DNA of 9,327 nt, taken from Kiritimatiellota bacterium (lineage in GTDB: Bacteria > Verrucomicrobiota > Kiritimatiellia > RFP12 > UBA1067). The notes beneath the pieces are model-generated. The model was given only the letters and a program-made list of their open reading frames with translations, did no database searches and was not told the DNA's origin. Position 1 is the first letter of the stretch. Every line of letters begins with the position of its first letter. Below, piece after piece: positions 1 to 6,030 of the stretch. Where the stretch lies: the NCBI GenBank assembly GCA_009777165.1, contig WRML01000061.1:1-9327 (forward strand), read 5' to 3'. The translations under genes were made by a program, and so were the position numbers.

Positions 1-6
1 TCGGGT

Positions 7-35
7 GCCGGCGCGGGGGGACCCTCGCCCTCCAT
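7..35 (-). repeat. Intergenic GGAGGGCGAG-type repeat module, edge copy
   Basis: Read on the minus strand this stretch begins ATGGAGGGCGAGGGTCCCC and continues into GCGCGCCGGC-like sequence. A close relative lies on the plus strand at 9239-9265 (ATGGAGGGCGAGCGTCCCCG), at the other end of the window. It sits 45 bp after the livG stop, where a livF gene might have been expected, so at least the first 79 bp after livG are non-coding. I see no clear terminator here, only a weak AT-rich stem (AAAAT-TGG-ATTTT) on the minus strand just after livG. Confidence 0.55.
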
Positions 36-79
36 GTGTTTGTGAAGGGGAAAATCCAATTTTTGAACCTGTTTACTTT

Positions 80-910
80 TCACGCATCTCCCTCCGTTGC
101 GGGGTCCATCAATCCCAGATAGCTCGCCCTCACTTCGGCGGAATCCAAAATCTCGGCGGGGGCACCGACGGCCGCGATTTTGCCCCCGGTCATGTAGGCG
201 CACTGGGAGGCGACCTCGCGGACAAAGGGCATGTTGTGTTCAATGAGGAACACGGTCTGGCCGTGGTCGCGGACCATGCGTCGGATGATGTCGGCGATGG
301 TCTCGCAGACAGCGGGGTTGACGCCGGCGGTGGGTTCGTCGAGGAGGATGAGGCGCGTGGCATCGGACATGAGTAGACGCGCCAAGGAGAGCAGGCGTTG
401 TTCGCCAAACGACAAGGCACCGACGGGCGCGTGGAGCCTGTCGAGGTATGGGCAATCCTCGCCAAAGAGTTCGGAAAGAATGGCGCAGGCGCGTGTCTCT
501 TTGGCGGCCATGGTGCGGCGGAGCGCAGCCGGGGAGAACAGGGTGGAGAAGGGAAACTCCCCCGTGGCGTCGTCGTGGGCGAGCGAAAAATTTTCGAGGA
601 GGGTGAGGGAGGAGAAAAGCTGGCGGCCTTGGAAGAGACGGCCGATGCCCAGACGGGCGATGCGGTCGGGCAGAAGCGTGTCCATGCGCCGGCCGTCGAA
701 CTGGACGGTGCCAGCGTCCGCGCGTTGGAAGCCGGAAAGTATGTTGAAGAGCGTGGTCTTGCCCGCGCCGTTTCCGCCGACCATGGCGGTGACCTGTCCA
801 CGGGGGATGTCGAGGGACAGGTTGTCCAAAATCTGGAACGCCTTGCCGCCAACGCCGTCGGAGGCGAAAGCCAGCGAGATGTCGCGGATGGAGAGGAGCG
901 CGTCGTTCAT
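80..910 (-). CDS. livG: ABC transporter ATP-binding protein, LivG family (branched-chain amino acid type)
   Basis: This is the cytoplasmic ATPase of a HAAT-family importer, which would power uptake through the LivH/LivM pore encoded upstream. The 276-aa protein has Walker A GGNGAGKT (residues 45-52; the usual second residue is Pro, here Gly), a Q-loop in GRLFQGRQLF (Q94), the signature LSFGE (166-170), Walker B LILLDEP (D191, E192) followed by TAGVNP, and the switch His in LIEHNM (H225). GRxFQ and TAGVNP are typical of LivG rather than LivF. It is slightly longer than the usual 250 or so residues. The start ATG overlaps the livM stop (ATGA), with a GGAGG ribosome-binding site 7 nt upstream inside livM, so translation is probably coupled. 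The real substrate (Leu/Ile/Val, urea, other amides) cannot be read from the ATPase. Confidence 0.93.
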   Translation of the reverse strand: MNDALLSIRDISLAFASDGVGGKAFQILDNLSLDIPRGQVTAMVGGNGAGKTTLFNILSGFQRADAGTVQFDGRRMDTLLPDRIARLGIGRLFQGRQLFSSLTLLENFSLAHDDATGEFPFSTLFSPAALRRTMAAKETRACAILSELFGEDCPYLDRLHAPVGALSFGEQRLLSLARLLMSDATRLILLDEPTAGVNPAVCETIADIIRRMVRDHGQTVFLIEHNMPFVREVASQCAYMTGGKIAAVGAPAEILDSAEVRASYLGLMDPATEGDA

Positions 911-1788
911 TTCGCCACCTCCGCTTCTCCGAAAAGTCCCTGCGGACGCAGGAACATGGTCAGCACAAGGGCGAGGCCGTAGATGATTTGGCGGAGGTTC
1001 GCGGCAACGGCGTCGGGCAGTCCGACAAACCGGAGGACCTCGGGCAGGATGACCACGAACAACGCGCCGGCGACCGGACCAGCCACGTTGCCCACCCCGC
1101 CGATGAACAGGGCGCTCAGGATGAAGATGCTCTCGTCGAGCGTGAAGGAGGTGGGGTCAATGTAACCGATGTAGGAGGCGTAGAGCAGCCCCGCGAGCGC
1201 GGAGAACGCGGCGGAGATGAAAAACGACTGGAATTTTATGCGGTCGGGGTTGCGGCCGAGCGCGGCAAGAGCGGTCTCGTCGTCGCGCACCGCCTGGGTC
1301 AGGGACCCGAACGGGGAGCGTTTGAGATGGACAAACAGGGTCGCGGCGGCCACGGAAAGAACCGTCGAAAACACAAAATAGCCGCCCACGCCAGAGAGCT
1401 TCCCAAAGCCCCACCCGAACAACTGGACCCCCGGGATTCCGCTGATACCGTAGGGCCCGCGCGTGACGGAAATCCAGTTGTAAAGGAGCGTGAACACCAG
1501 CATCTGGAATCCCAGCGTGGCAAGGACAAAGTAGTCGCCCTTCAGCTTGATTGAGGCATACGACACCAAAAGGCTGACCAGCGCCGCGGCCAGCATGACC
1601 GCCCCCGCGACCATGACGAAGGGCAGCTGGAACTGGATCAGGAAAAACGCCGCGAGGTACGCCCCGATGCCGTAAAACGCCGCTTGGCACAGCGAGAGCA
1701 AACCCACCCGGCCCGCCGGGAGGTTCGCCGCGAGAACCAGCAGGATGTAGAGGTTTGCCATGATGGCGATATGGAGCAGGTAGGTCAT
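907..1788 (-). CDS. livM: Branched-chain amino acid-type ABC permease, LivM family
   Basis: This is the second inner-membrane permease subunit of the importer. At 293 aa it is at the short end of the family (E. coli LivM has about 425 with an N-terminal extension). Family marks are GRVGLLSLCQAAFYGIGAY (26-44), GPYGISGIPG (111-120), the cytoplasmic coupling loop SPFGSLTQAVRDDETAL (158-174) that docks on the ATPase, GGVGNVAGPVAGAL (230-243) and the C-terminal RPQGLFG (281-287). Several hydrophobic segments fit a multi-pass protein. The reading frame is open further upstream to 1947, but that part is the livH gene read in another frame. The ATG at 1788 gives the proper family N-terminus and lies 2 bp after the livH stop. 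No strong ribosome-binding site precedes it, so coupling to livH is likely. Confidence 0.92.
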   Translation of the reverse strand: MTYLLHIAIMANLYILLVLAANLPAGRVGLLSLCQAAFYGIGAYLAAFFLIQFQLPFVMVAGAVMLAAALVSLLVSYASIKLKGDYFVLATLGFQMLVFTLLYNWISVTRGPYGISGIPGVQLFGWGFGKLSGVGGYFVFSTVLSVAAATLFVHLKRSPFGSLTQAVRDDETALAALGRNPDRIKFQSFFISAAFSALAGLLYASYIGYIDPTSFTLDESIFILSALFIGGVGNVAGPVAGALFVVILPEVLRFVGLPDAVAANLRQIIYGLALVLTMFLRPQGLFGEAEVAK

Positions 1789-1790
1789 GG

Positions 1791-2660
1791 TCAGACGATT
1801 CGTTTCTTGTACCCAAAAAGTCCTTGCGGACGGAAAAAGAGGAACACGAGCAACAGGCTGAACGTCACGGCGGGCTGCCAGTTGGCCGCGAACCTCCACA
1901 CTGCCAGCGCCTGGAGGATGCCCAGCAGGATGCCCCCCGCGATGCACGCCGTGAAGCGGCCGATCCCCCCGATGATCATGGCGACCAGCGCGTTGATCAG
2001 GACCGGCATTCCCGAGTGCGGCGACATCCCCACGTCATACGCGGAGAGGCACGACGCCGCGCCCAGAAACACGCCGCCGATGGCATACGCGCCCATGCGC
2101 GTCGAGGCGTCGCCGAACCCGAACAACGCGAACAAGGCCGGGTCATTGCCAAACGCGCGGGCCTTCAGGCCGAAGGAGGTGAAACGCAGGAACACTGCGA
2201 ACGCCGCCAGCGCCGCGATCCCGAGCCCGAGCTGGAACGCCTGGGGCCGCGAGAGGATCAGCGACCCCCAGCGGATCGCGGGCTGGATGGTGTTGTCAAT
2301 GATTTTCGTCTCATTACCGAAGAGCATGGCCACGAGGTTGAGGATGACCGCGAGCACCCCGATGGAGGCGATCATCACCACGGAATGTGCGGCCTTGCGC
2401 TGGTTGAGCGGACGGTACACGGCCACCTCGCAGGCCAAGTTGAGTGCCGCCGCGAACGCCAGCGCCACCCCCGCCGCGGCCCACACGGGCATTCCAACGG
2501 TTCGCACCGCGAAGAAAAAGCAATACGCCGCCGCCGTGTACACCGCCGCCGCCGCGATGTGGAACACATGCGTCGTGTTATACGCGATGGCAAACCCCAC
2601 CGCCGCCAGGCTGTACAGGATGCCCGTGATCAGACCGTTTATGACAAATTGCAACAACAT
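1791..2660 (-). CDS. livH: Branched-chain amino acid-type ABC permease, LivH family
   Basis: This is the first permease subunit of the importer (289 aa, multi-pass inner membrane). Marks are the N-terminal NGLITGILYSLAAVGFAIAYN (8-28), YRPLNQRKAAHSVVMIASIG (82-101), the coupling loop TSFGLKARAFGNDP (161-174), AMIIGGIGRFTACIAGGILLG (227-247) and a terminal FRPQGLFG (276-283) echoing the LivM ending. It is the first gene of the operon. An in-frame TAG stands four codons upstream, so ATG 2660 is the natural start. The best ribosome-binding site (GGAGG, 2676-2680) is 15 nt from the ATG, which is long and may mean weak initiation. No binding-protein gene precedes it. The gap upstream carries the GCCGA array and the GAAACCAAGG repeats, so any promoter must work near them. 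Confidence 0.92.
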   Translation of the reverse strand: MLLQFVINGLITGILYSLAAVGFAIAYNTTHVFHIAAAAVYTAAAYCFFFAVRTVGMPVWAAAGVALAFAAALNLACEVAVYRPLNQRKAAHSVVMIASIGVLAVILNLVAMLFGNETKIIDNTIQPAIRWGSLILSRPQAFQLGLGIAALAAFAVFLRFTSFGLKARAFGNDPALFALFGFGDASTRMGAYAIGGVFLGAASCLSAYDVGMSPHSGMPVLINALVAMIIGGIGRFTACIAGGILLGILQALAVWRFAANWQPAVTFSLLLVFLFFRPQGLFGYKKRIV

Positions 2661-2718
2661 AAAAAACTAAACGTTCCTCCAATCCTCGTCCGTATACGTG
2701 TCAAAGTTATATCCACAT

Positions 2719-2754
2719 GAAACCAAGGATACGGAAACCAAGGAAACCAAGGAT
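2719..2754. repeat. Three direct copies of GAAACCAAGG upstream of livH
   Basis: GAAACCAAGG occurs at 2719-2728, 2734-2743 and 2743-2752, the first and third followed by AT and the last two sharing one base. The cluster lies 59-94 bp upstream of the livH start, between it and the pentanucleotide array. Position and repetition would fit an operator for the importer operon, but a degenerate intergenic repeat is equally possible. A TATAAC that could serve as a minus-strand -10 lies at 2706-2711, with no good -35 match at the usual spacing. Confidence 0.4.
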
Positions 2755-2768
2755 GCGAAAAGAATTGC

Positions 2769-2797
2769 TTGACGGCAAACTTTAGTGATAATATAGA
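2769..2797 (+). promoter_or_regulatory. Candidate sigma-70-type promoter pointing into the GCCGA array
   Basis: TTGACG (2769-2774), a 17-bp spacer and TATAGA (2792-2797) lie in an AT-rich island. Alternative -10 hexamers overlap (TAGAAT at 2794-2799 with a 19-bp spacer). It points right, through the tandem array and towards the 3' end of the metallophosphoesterase gene on the other strand. No gene on the plus strand follows it, so a transcript would be non-coding or antisense. Matches of this quality arise by chance in AT-rich gaps. Confidence 0.3.
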
Positions 2798-2815
2798 ATC
2801 AAGGCTTAGGCTATT

Positions 2816-2919
2816 GCCGAGCCGAGCCGAGCCGAGCCGAGCCGAGCCGAGCCGAGCCGAGCCGAGCCGAGCCGAGCCGAGCCGAGCCGAGCCGAGCCGA
2901 GCCGAGCCGAGCCGAGCCG
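2816..2919. repeat. Perfect pentanucleotide tandem array (GCCGA), 20 units plus GCCG
   Basis: Twenty uninterrupted GCCGA units run from 2816 to 2915, followed by GCCG, with no base out of place over 104 bp. The flanks are AT-rich and unrelated. The array starts 156 bp upstream of livH and ends 155 bp after the metallophosphoesterase stop. Neither strand of the unit can pair with itself, so hairpins do not explain it. All three frames are free of stops (AEPSR repeats on plus, SARLG repeats on minus). Perfect identity implies recent expansion by replication slippage or ongoing turnover. If assembled from short reads, the true copy number may differ. Confidence 0.97.
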
Positions 2920-3021
2920 GTTATTTAGTCTATTAACGTTATTGTCTCTGAAAATCATATTACTGATGGAATAAAAAAATAGTTTTATCAGGTTTCATGC
3001 AGAGATGCAAGTGGAAAAATG

Positions 3022-3049
3022 AAAAAAAACGCGAAAAAACGCGAACGCG
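3022..3049 (-). terminator. Possible intrinsic terminator after the metallophosphoesterase gene
   Basis: On the minus strand, 26 bp after the stop codon, three CGCG blocks are separated by TT and then TTTTTT and end in eight T. The second and third blocks could form a 4-bp GC stem with a T6 loop followed by the T8 tract. The stem is short, so this is a weak but well-placed terminator candidate. Confidence 0.35.
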
Positions 3050-3074
3050 AAGTGCGAACAAAATAAATCATGCC

Positions 3075-4238
3075 TTACTTCCGCGGCCACGTCTGCTCCG
3101 CGAAAACCGAGCCGTCTGCCCGTATCATTGTGATCTTCAACTGGTCCCTCCGTACGTCCACGCGCGTGATGACCTGCTTCTCGGCTGGCCAGCTACCGCC
3201 GATGAAGACGGGGCCCCGGAAACCGTAGTCCTCTTTCTCCGACGGCGGCTGAAGTTCCGGCTTGTGCGTGTGCCCGCAGATCATGGCCGTCGCCCCGGCC
3301 CGGTTCAGCACAGGCGCGAACTCGGCGTTCATCCGATACGTTCCTTCCCACTCCCTCCCCTCGCGCCATTTCGGCGGGATGTGAACGACGACGACACGCC
3401 ACTGCGCGCGTATGAACGCTTCGCCCTGGACCTCCCGTTTCAGCCATTCGAGCTGTGCCCCCATGTATGGCTCGAAGTCATTCAGGCCGTAATACTCCTT
3501 ATGCCCGTCCACCTTGTCCTCTCCACAGTCGAGCCAGACGAGGCGTAGCGGCCCGAGCGTCATCGCACCGTAATACCTGTCGTCCGGCAATACGAGATAG
3601 TTTCTCAGGTGCCGCGCGAACGCGCCACGCGTCTCGTGGTTGCCACGCATGAACAGGCACGCAAACCCCTGCTCCGTGAACCATGCCATCGGCCCGAATA
3701 GATCTTCCACCGCCTTCTGTTCCGTCGGCGGATCATTGAGGTTATCCCCGGCAAGGACAATAAACCGCAGCCCCTCGCCCAGCTTCGGGAGTAACAACGG
3801 GTAACAGTTCGTCCGGCTGTGGACGTCCGTGAACACCGCGAAGGATGTCTCCCCTTCTGCGCTCACCAGTGCCGAGACCCGCGCGGGCTGGCTCGTCACG
3901 GTCTTCCCGTACGCCGGGGCGCGGTACACTCCGAACGAGCGCATTTCCATCGAGACCGTCTGGATGTCCAGCGGCAGTGCGGGATCGTAACCCGATATCC
4001 GCGCGCGCTGGATAGGCGTATTCGCCTCGCGCAGACCGTCAACGGCATAATACGCCTTTAACCACTCCTCCCCCTGCTGCCTCCACCGCGCCTCCCCGAA
4101 CGCGTTGCCCGAGACCAGCCAGCTCACGCCCATCTGATTGTCGCCGACGATCTGCACGAACGGCCTCACGCGCAACTCCATCTGCGCAGGCGCGAACCCC
4201 GCCCACGCGACCACACCTAATAAAACAAGCCTCCTCAT
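3075..4238 (-). CDS. Secreted calcineurin-like metallophosphoesterase
   Basis: This is a predicted binuclear-metal phosphohydrolase exported across the inner membrane. The 387-aa protein opens with a signal peptide (MRR, hydrophobic 4-16, probable cut after APA, residue 18). Residues 20-130 resemble the beta-sandwich preceding purple-acid-phosphatase catalytic domains (RPFVQIVGDNQMGVSW). The metallophosphoesterase blocks follow in order: FTDVH (D138, H140), AGDNLND (D165, with D169), RGNHE (N200, H201), VVVHIPP (H286) and CGHTH (H323, H325). All expected metal ligands are present. The start ATG has GGAGG 4 nt upstream and a promoter candidate just beyond. It lies 162 bp after coaX and 414 bp before livH, so it is probably transcribed alone. 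The substrate is unknown; a phosphodiester or phosphomonoester released in the periplasm is the general expectation. I would not assign a more specific name. Confidence 0.88.
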   Translation of the reverse strand: MRRLVLLGVVAWAGFAPAQMELRVRPFVQIVGDNQMGVSWLVSGNAFGEARWRQQGEEWLKAYYAVDGLREANTPIQRARISGYDPALPLDIQTVSMEMRSFGVYRAPAYGKTVTSQPARVSALVSAEGETSFAVFTDVHSRTNCYPLLLPKLGEGLRFIVLAGDNLNDPPTEQKAVEDLFGPMAWFTEQGFACLFMRGNHETRGAFARHLRNYLVLPDDRYYGAMTLGPLRLVWLDCGEDKVDGHKEYYGLNDFEPYMGAQLEWLKREVQGEAFIRAQWRVVVVHIPPKWREGREWEGTYRMNAEFAPVLNRAGATAMICGHTHKPELQPPSEKEDYGFRGPVFIGGSWPAEKQVITRVDVRRDQLKITMIRADGSVFAEQTWPRK

Positions 4239-4264
4239 ACTTCCTCCAAATTAAGTAGAGAAAA

Positions 4265-4293
4265 ATCATATCCTAATCCGCTATCTGGCACAA
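4265..4293 (-). promoter_or_regulatory. Candidate promoter of the metallophosphoesterase gene
   Basis: On the minus strand TTGTGC (4288-4293), a 17-bp spacer and TATGAT (4265-4270) lie 27 bp before the start codon. The -10 matches consensus at 5 of 6 positions and the -35 at 3 of 6. With start of transcription near 4258, the leader would be about 20 nt and carry the GGAGG ribosome-binding site at 4243-4247. Confidence 0.5.
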
Positions 4294-4333
4294 GCCCGAA
4301 TTGCGGCTTTTTGCGTTCTCTTCTACCGAAAGA

Positions 4334-4353
4334 AACATCCCTGACGGGATGTT
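4334..4353 (-). terminator. Hairpin with T-rich tail after coaX, probable terminator
   Basis: AACATCCC (4334-4341) and GGGATGTT (4346-4353) form a perfect 8-bp stem around a 4-nt loop. Read on the minus strand it is followed by TTCTTTC, 48 bp after the coaX stop, as expected for an intrinsic terminator of the coaX operon. The same hairpin core recurs in the repeat-rich gap at 7402-7424, so it is part of a dispersed repeat that may have been recruited as a terminator. Confidence 0.5.
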
Positions 4354-4386
4354 GTCACGGTATGACTTTAAAGTGATTTAGCTATA
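4334..4386. repeat. Dispersed repeat: hairpin core plus TATAG-type inverted end
   Basis: About 30 bp around the CATCCC hairpin (4335-4364) match 7403-7432, including GATGTTGTC followed by CGGTATG (CGATACG in the other copy). The 21 bp at 4366-4386, read inward on the minus strand, begin TATAGCTAAAT and match the left end of the MITE-like element at 7369 at 15 of 21 positions. This therefore looks like one end of the same element family. I could not find a matching opposite end between 4240 and 4330, so the copy may be partial. Confidence 0.5.
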
Positions 4387-4400
4387 AGTGTATGCCTGTC

Positions 4401-5162
4401 TTATCCAAACAATGATGAGGTCGTCTCAAAAATACAGCCGAGCCCGAAGAGGCTCAACTCCGCGTCAATGGTGAACGGCATCCCGGAGTCTTTCAACGCC
4501 CACCCGGCATAGCCGCCCGTTGCAACGAGTTTGAAGTCGAGTCCAAGACACGCTTTCAGGTACGCGACGATCTCGCGCACCATACCCCGGTACCCCACCT
4601 GCGCGCCAATGCGCATGGCTTGTTGAGTCGAACGGCCGATAGGGGGGCATGAGCCCGTCAGCTCCACGCGCGGGAGCAACGCGGTACGCTCGTAAAGGTA
4701 GTCCGTCATCAGCGGCAACCCGGGGGTAATCACGCCGCCGATGTAACGCAGATCTTTGGTCACGACATCGAACGTCAGCGCGGTCCCGAAATCCGCCACA
4801 ATCAGGGGGGCGCCGTAACGCCGCACACCGCCGCAGGCGTTCGCGAGACGGTCCGCGCCAATCGTCTCCGGCGCGGGATAGTCAATCGTCACATCCATTG
4901 GCAATCCCGCATGGACCACCCGCACCCCGCAACCGAGCTCGTCGCGGATCCGTTTTTTCCAGCGCGGGTTGACCTGCGGCACGACAGAGCCCAGTGCCGC
5001 GCCGTTGACCATCCCCCTCGCGGCTTTCCGCACCGCCTCCGCACACGCCTCCGGCTGCTTCACGATGCCGCCCTTGATGTGCGTCACCCGCGAAACCTTT
5101 TTCCCGTCGTACAGCCCGATGCCTGTCGAGGTGTTCCCGACATCAACAACAACGATTTTCAT
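4401..5162 (-). CDS. coaX: Type III pantothenate kinase
   Basis: It phosphorylates pantothenate with ATP, the first step of coenzyme A synthesis, in the cytoplasm. The 253-aa length is normal for CoaX. Marks of the ASKHA-type fold are MKIVVVDVGNTSTGIGLYDG (1-20, with D7 in the phosphate-binding DxGN motif), ETIGADRLANACGG (99-112), the second phosphate motif IVADFGTALTFD (121-132, D124), YIGGVITPGL (140-149) and ATGGYA (214-219). The reading frame is open 78 codons further upstream, but that part is nadC in another frame. ATG 5162 gives the exact family N-terminus and overlaps the nadC stop by 4 bp (ATGA), so translation is probably coupled. The common neighbour birA is not here. Type III enzymes are not feedback-inhibited by CoA and need a monovalent cation (family knowledge). 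Confidence 0.95.
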   Translation of the reverse strand: MKIVVVDVGNTSTGIGLYDGKKVSRVTHIKGGIVKQPEACAEAVRKAARGMVNGAALGSVVPQVNPRWKKRIRDELGCGVRVVHAGLPMDVTIDYPAPETIGADRLANACGGVRRYGAPLIVADFGTALTFDVVTKDLRYIGGVITPGLPLMTDYLYERTALLPRVELTGSCPPIGRSTQQAMRIGAQVGYRGMVREIVAYLKACLGLDFKLVATGGYAGWALKDSGMPFTIDAELSLFGLGCIFETTSSLFG

Positions 5163-6028
5163 TCCGTCTTCCATTCCAGCGACAAGTCCACGGACCCTGC
5201 GGAATGCGTGAGGCAACCGAGCGAGATGGCGTCCACACCCGTCGCGGCGACTTCGCGCGCACGGTCGAACGTGATGCCGCCCGAGGCCTCCGTCAGCGCG
5301 ATGCCCCTGCACAGCGCGACGCACGCGCGCATCGTCTCGCAGTCCATGTTGTCGAGCATGATCCATTCGGGACGCGCCCGCAACGCGCTCCGGCATTCCT
5401 CGACGCTTTCGACCTCGACCTCAACCGCCAGCTTCGGATAGGCTTTCCGCGCGGCCTCGACTGCCAAGTCGAGGCGGTCCGCATCCCCTCCCTTCCAGAG
5501 ACGGCGGTGGTTGTCCTTCATCAGGATGCGGTCGTAGAGTCCGAAGCGGTGGTTCTCCCCCCCCCCGCATCGCACGGCATATTTCTCGAACAGCCGCAGG
5601 TTGGGCGTGGTCTTACGCGTGTCGAGGATGCACGTGCCGTACTCGCGGACCGCCTCCACGAAACGCGCGGTCAGCGTCGCGACGCCGCACATCCGTTGCA
5701 TGAAATTGAGCGCGGTGCGTTCCGCGACCAGGATCGAGGCGGCGCACCCGCGCACCGTCAGCACGGGGGCCCCCCTCGCGGCATCGCACCCGTCGGGGAC
5801 GGCGATCTCGATTTCCAGCCCCGGGTCAACCGTCTCGAACACGCGCTTGGCAACCGTCGCGCCCGCGACCCGGCAGGGTTCCCGCGCGAGGATTTCGCCC
5901 GTCGCCCGGATGGACGTGTCAACCAGCGCCGCCGTTGTCGCGTCCCCCCCCCCGACATCCTCGCGCAACGCCGCGCTCACGCACTCGGCCGCGCGCACGT
6001 CATTCATCACGTCTGTAAGGCCCGTCAT
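5159..6028 (-). CDS. nadC: Nicotinate-nucleotide pyrophosphorylase (carboxylating), quinolinate phosphoribosyltransferase
   Basis: It converts quinolinate and PRPP to nicotinate mononucleotide, CO2 and pyrophosphate, the last committed step of de novo NAD synthesis. The 289-aa protein has the family's REDVGGGDATT near the N-terminus (22-32), LDTRKTTPNLR (135-145; R138, K139), EKYAVRCGGGENHRFGL (148-164; H160, R161), LMKDNH (169-174; K171), VEVEVES (202-208), LDNM (225-228; D226) and EASGGI (247-252). All substrate-binding positions I can recognise are present. The start ATG at 6028 has AGGAG 8 nt upstream; a GTG at 6049 lies inside the rhomboid gene and has no site. It follows the rhomboid stop by 2 bp and overlaps coaX by 4 bp. 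Two poly-G runs of 10 encode its glycine triplets, including the CGGG active-site motif. nadA and nadB are not in the window. Confidence 0.95.
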   Translation of the reverse strand: MTGLTDVMNDVRAAECVSAALREDVGGGDATTAALVDTSIRATGEILAREPCRVAGATVAKRVFETVDPGLEIEIAVPDGCDAARGAPVLTVRGCAASILVAERTALNFMQRMCGVATLTARFVEAVREYGTCILDTRKTTPNLRLFEKYAVRCGGGENHRFGLYDRILMKDNHRRLWKGGDADRLDLAVEAARKAYPKLAVEVEVESVEECRSALRARPEWIMLDNMDCETMRACVALCRGIALTEASGGITFDRAREVAATGVDAISLGCLTHSAGSVDLSLEWKTE

Positions 6029-6030
6029 CG

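Noticed and set aside
231..986. Plus-strand reading frame of 251 aa opposite livG
   Set aside because: It is antisense to a clear ABC ATPase with all motifs, and its translation is Ser/Arg/Pro-rich without domain signs.
907..1947. LivM reading frame extended upstream to 1947 (346 aa)
   Set aside because: The first 53 residues lie inside livH, look like out-of-frame GC-rich translation (many Arg, Gly, Pro), and the family N-terminus begins exactly at the ATG at 1788, 2 bp after the livH stop.
2314..2720. Several plus- and minus-strand reading frames overlapping livH, including long plus-strand ones
   Set aside because: The livH protein matches its family over the full length; the others are Arg/Pro/Ala-rich by-products of a GC-rich gene with no recognisable domain.
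2816..2919. GCCGA array as a CRISPR array or iteron origin
   Set aside because: There are no spacers between the five-base units, no cas or replication initiator gene nearby, and the unit is far too short for either.
4401..5396. CoaX reading frame extended upstream to 5396 (331 aa)
   Set aside because: The extra 78 residues overlap nadC and are low-complexity Arg/His-rich; MKIVVVDVGNT at 5162 is the normal CoaX start.
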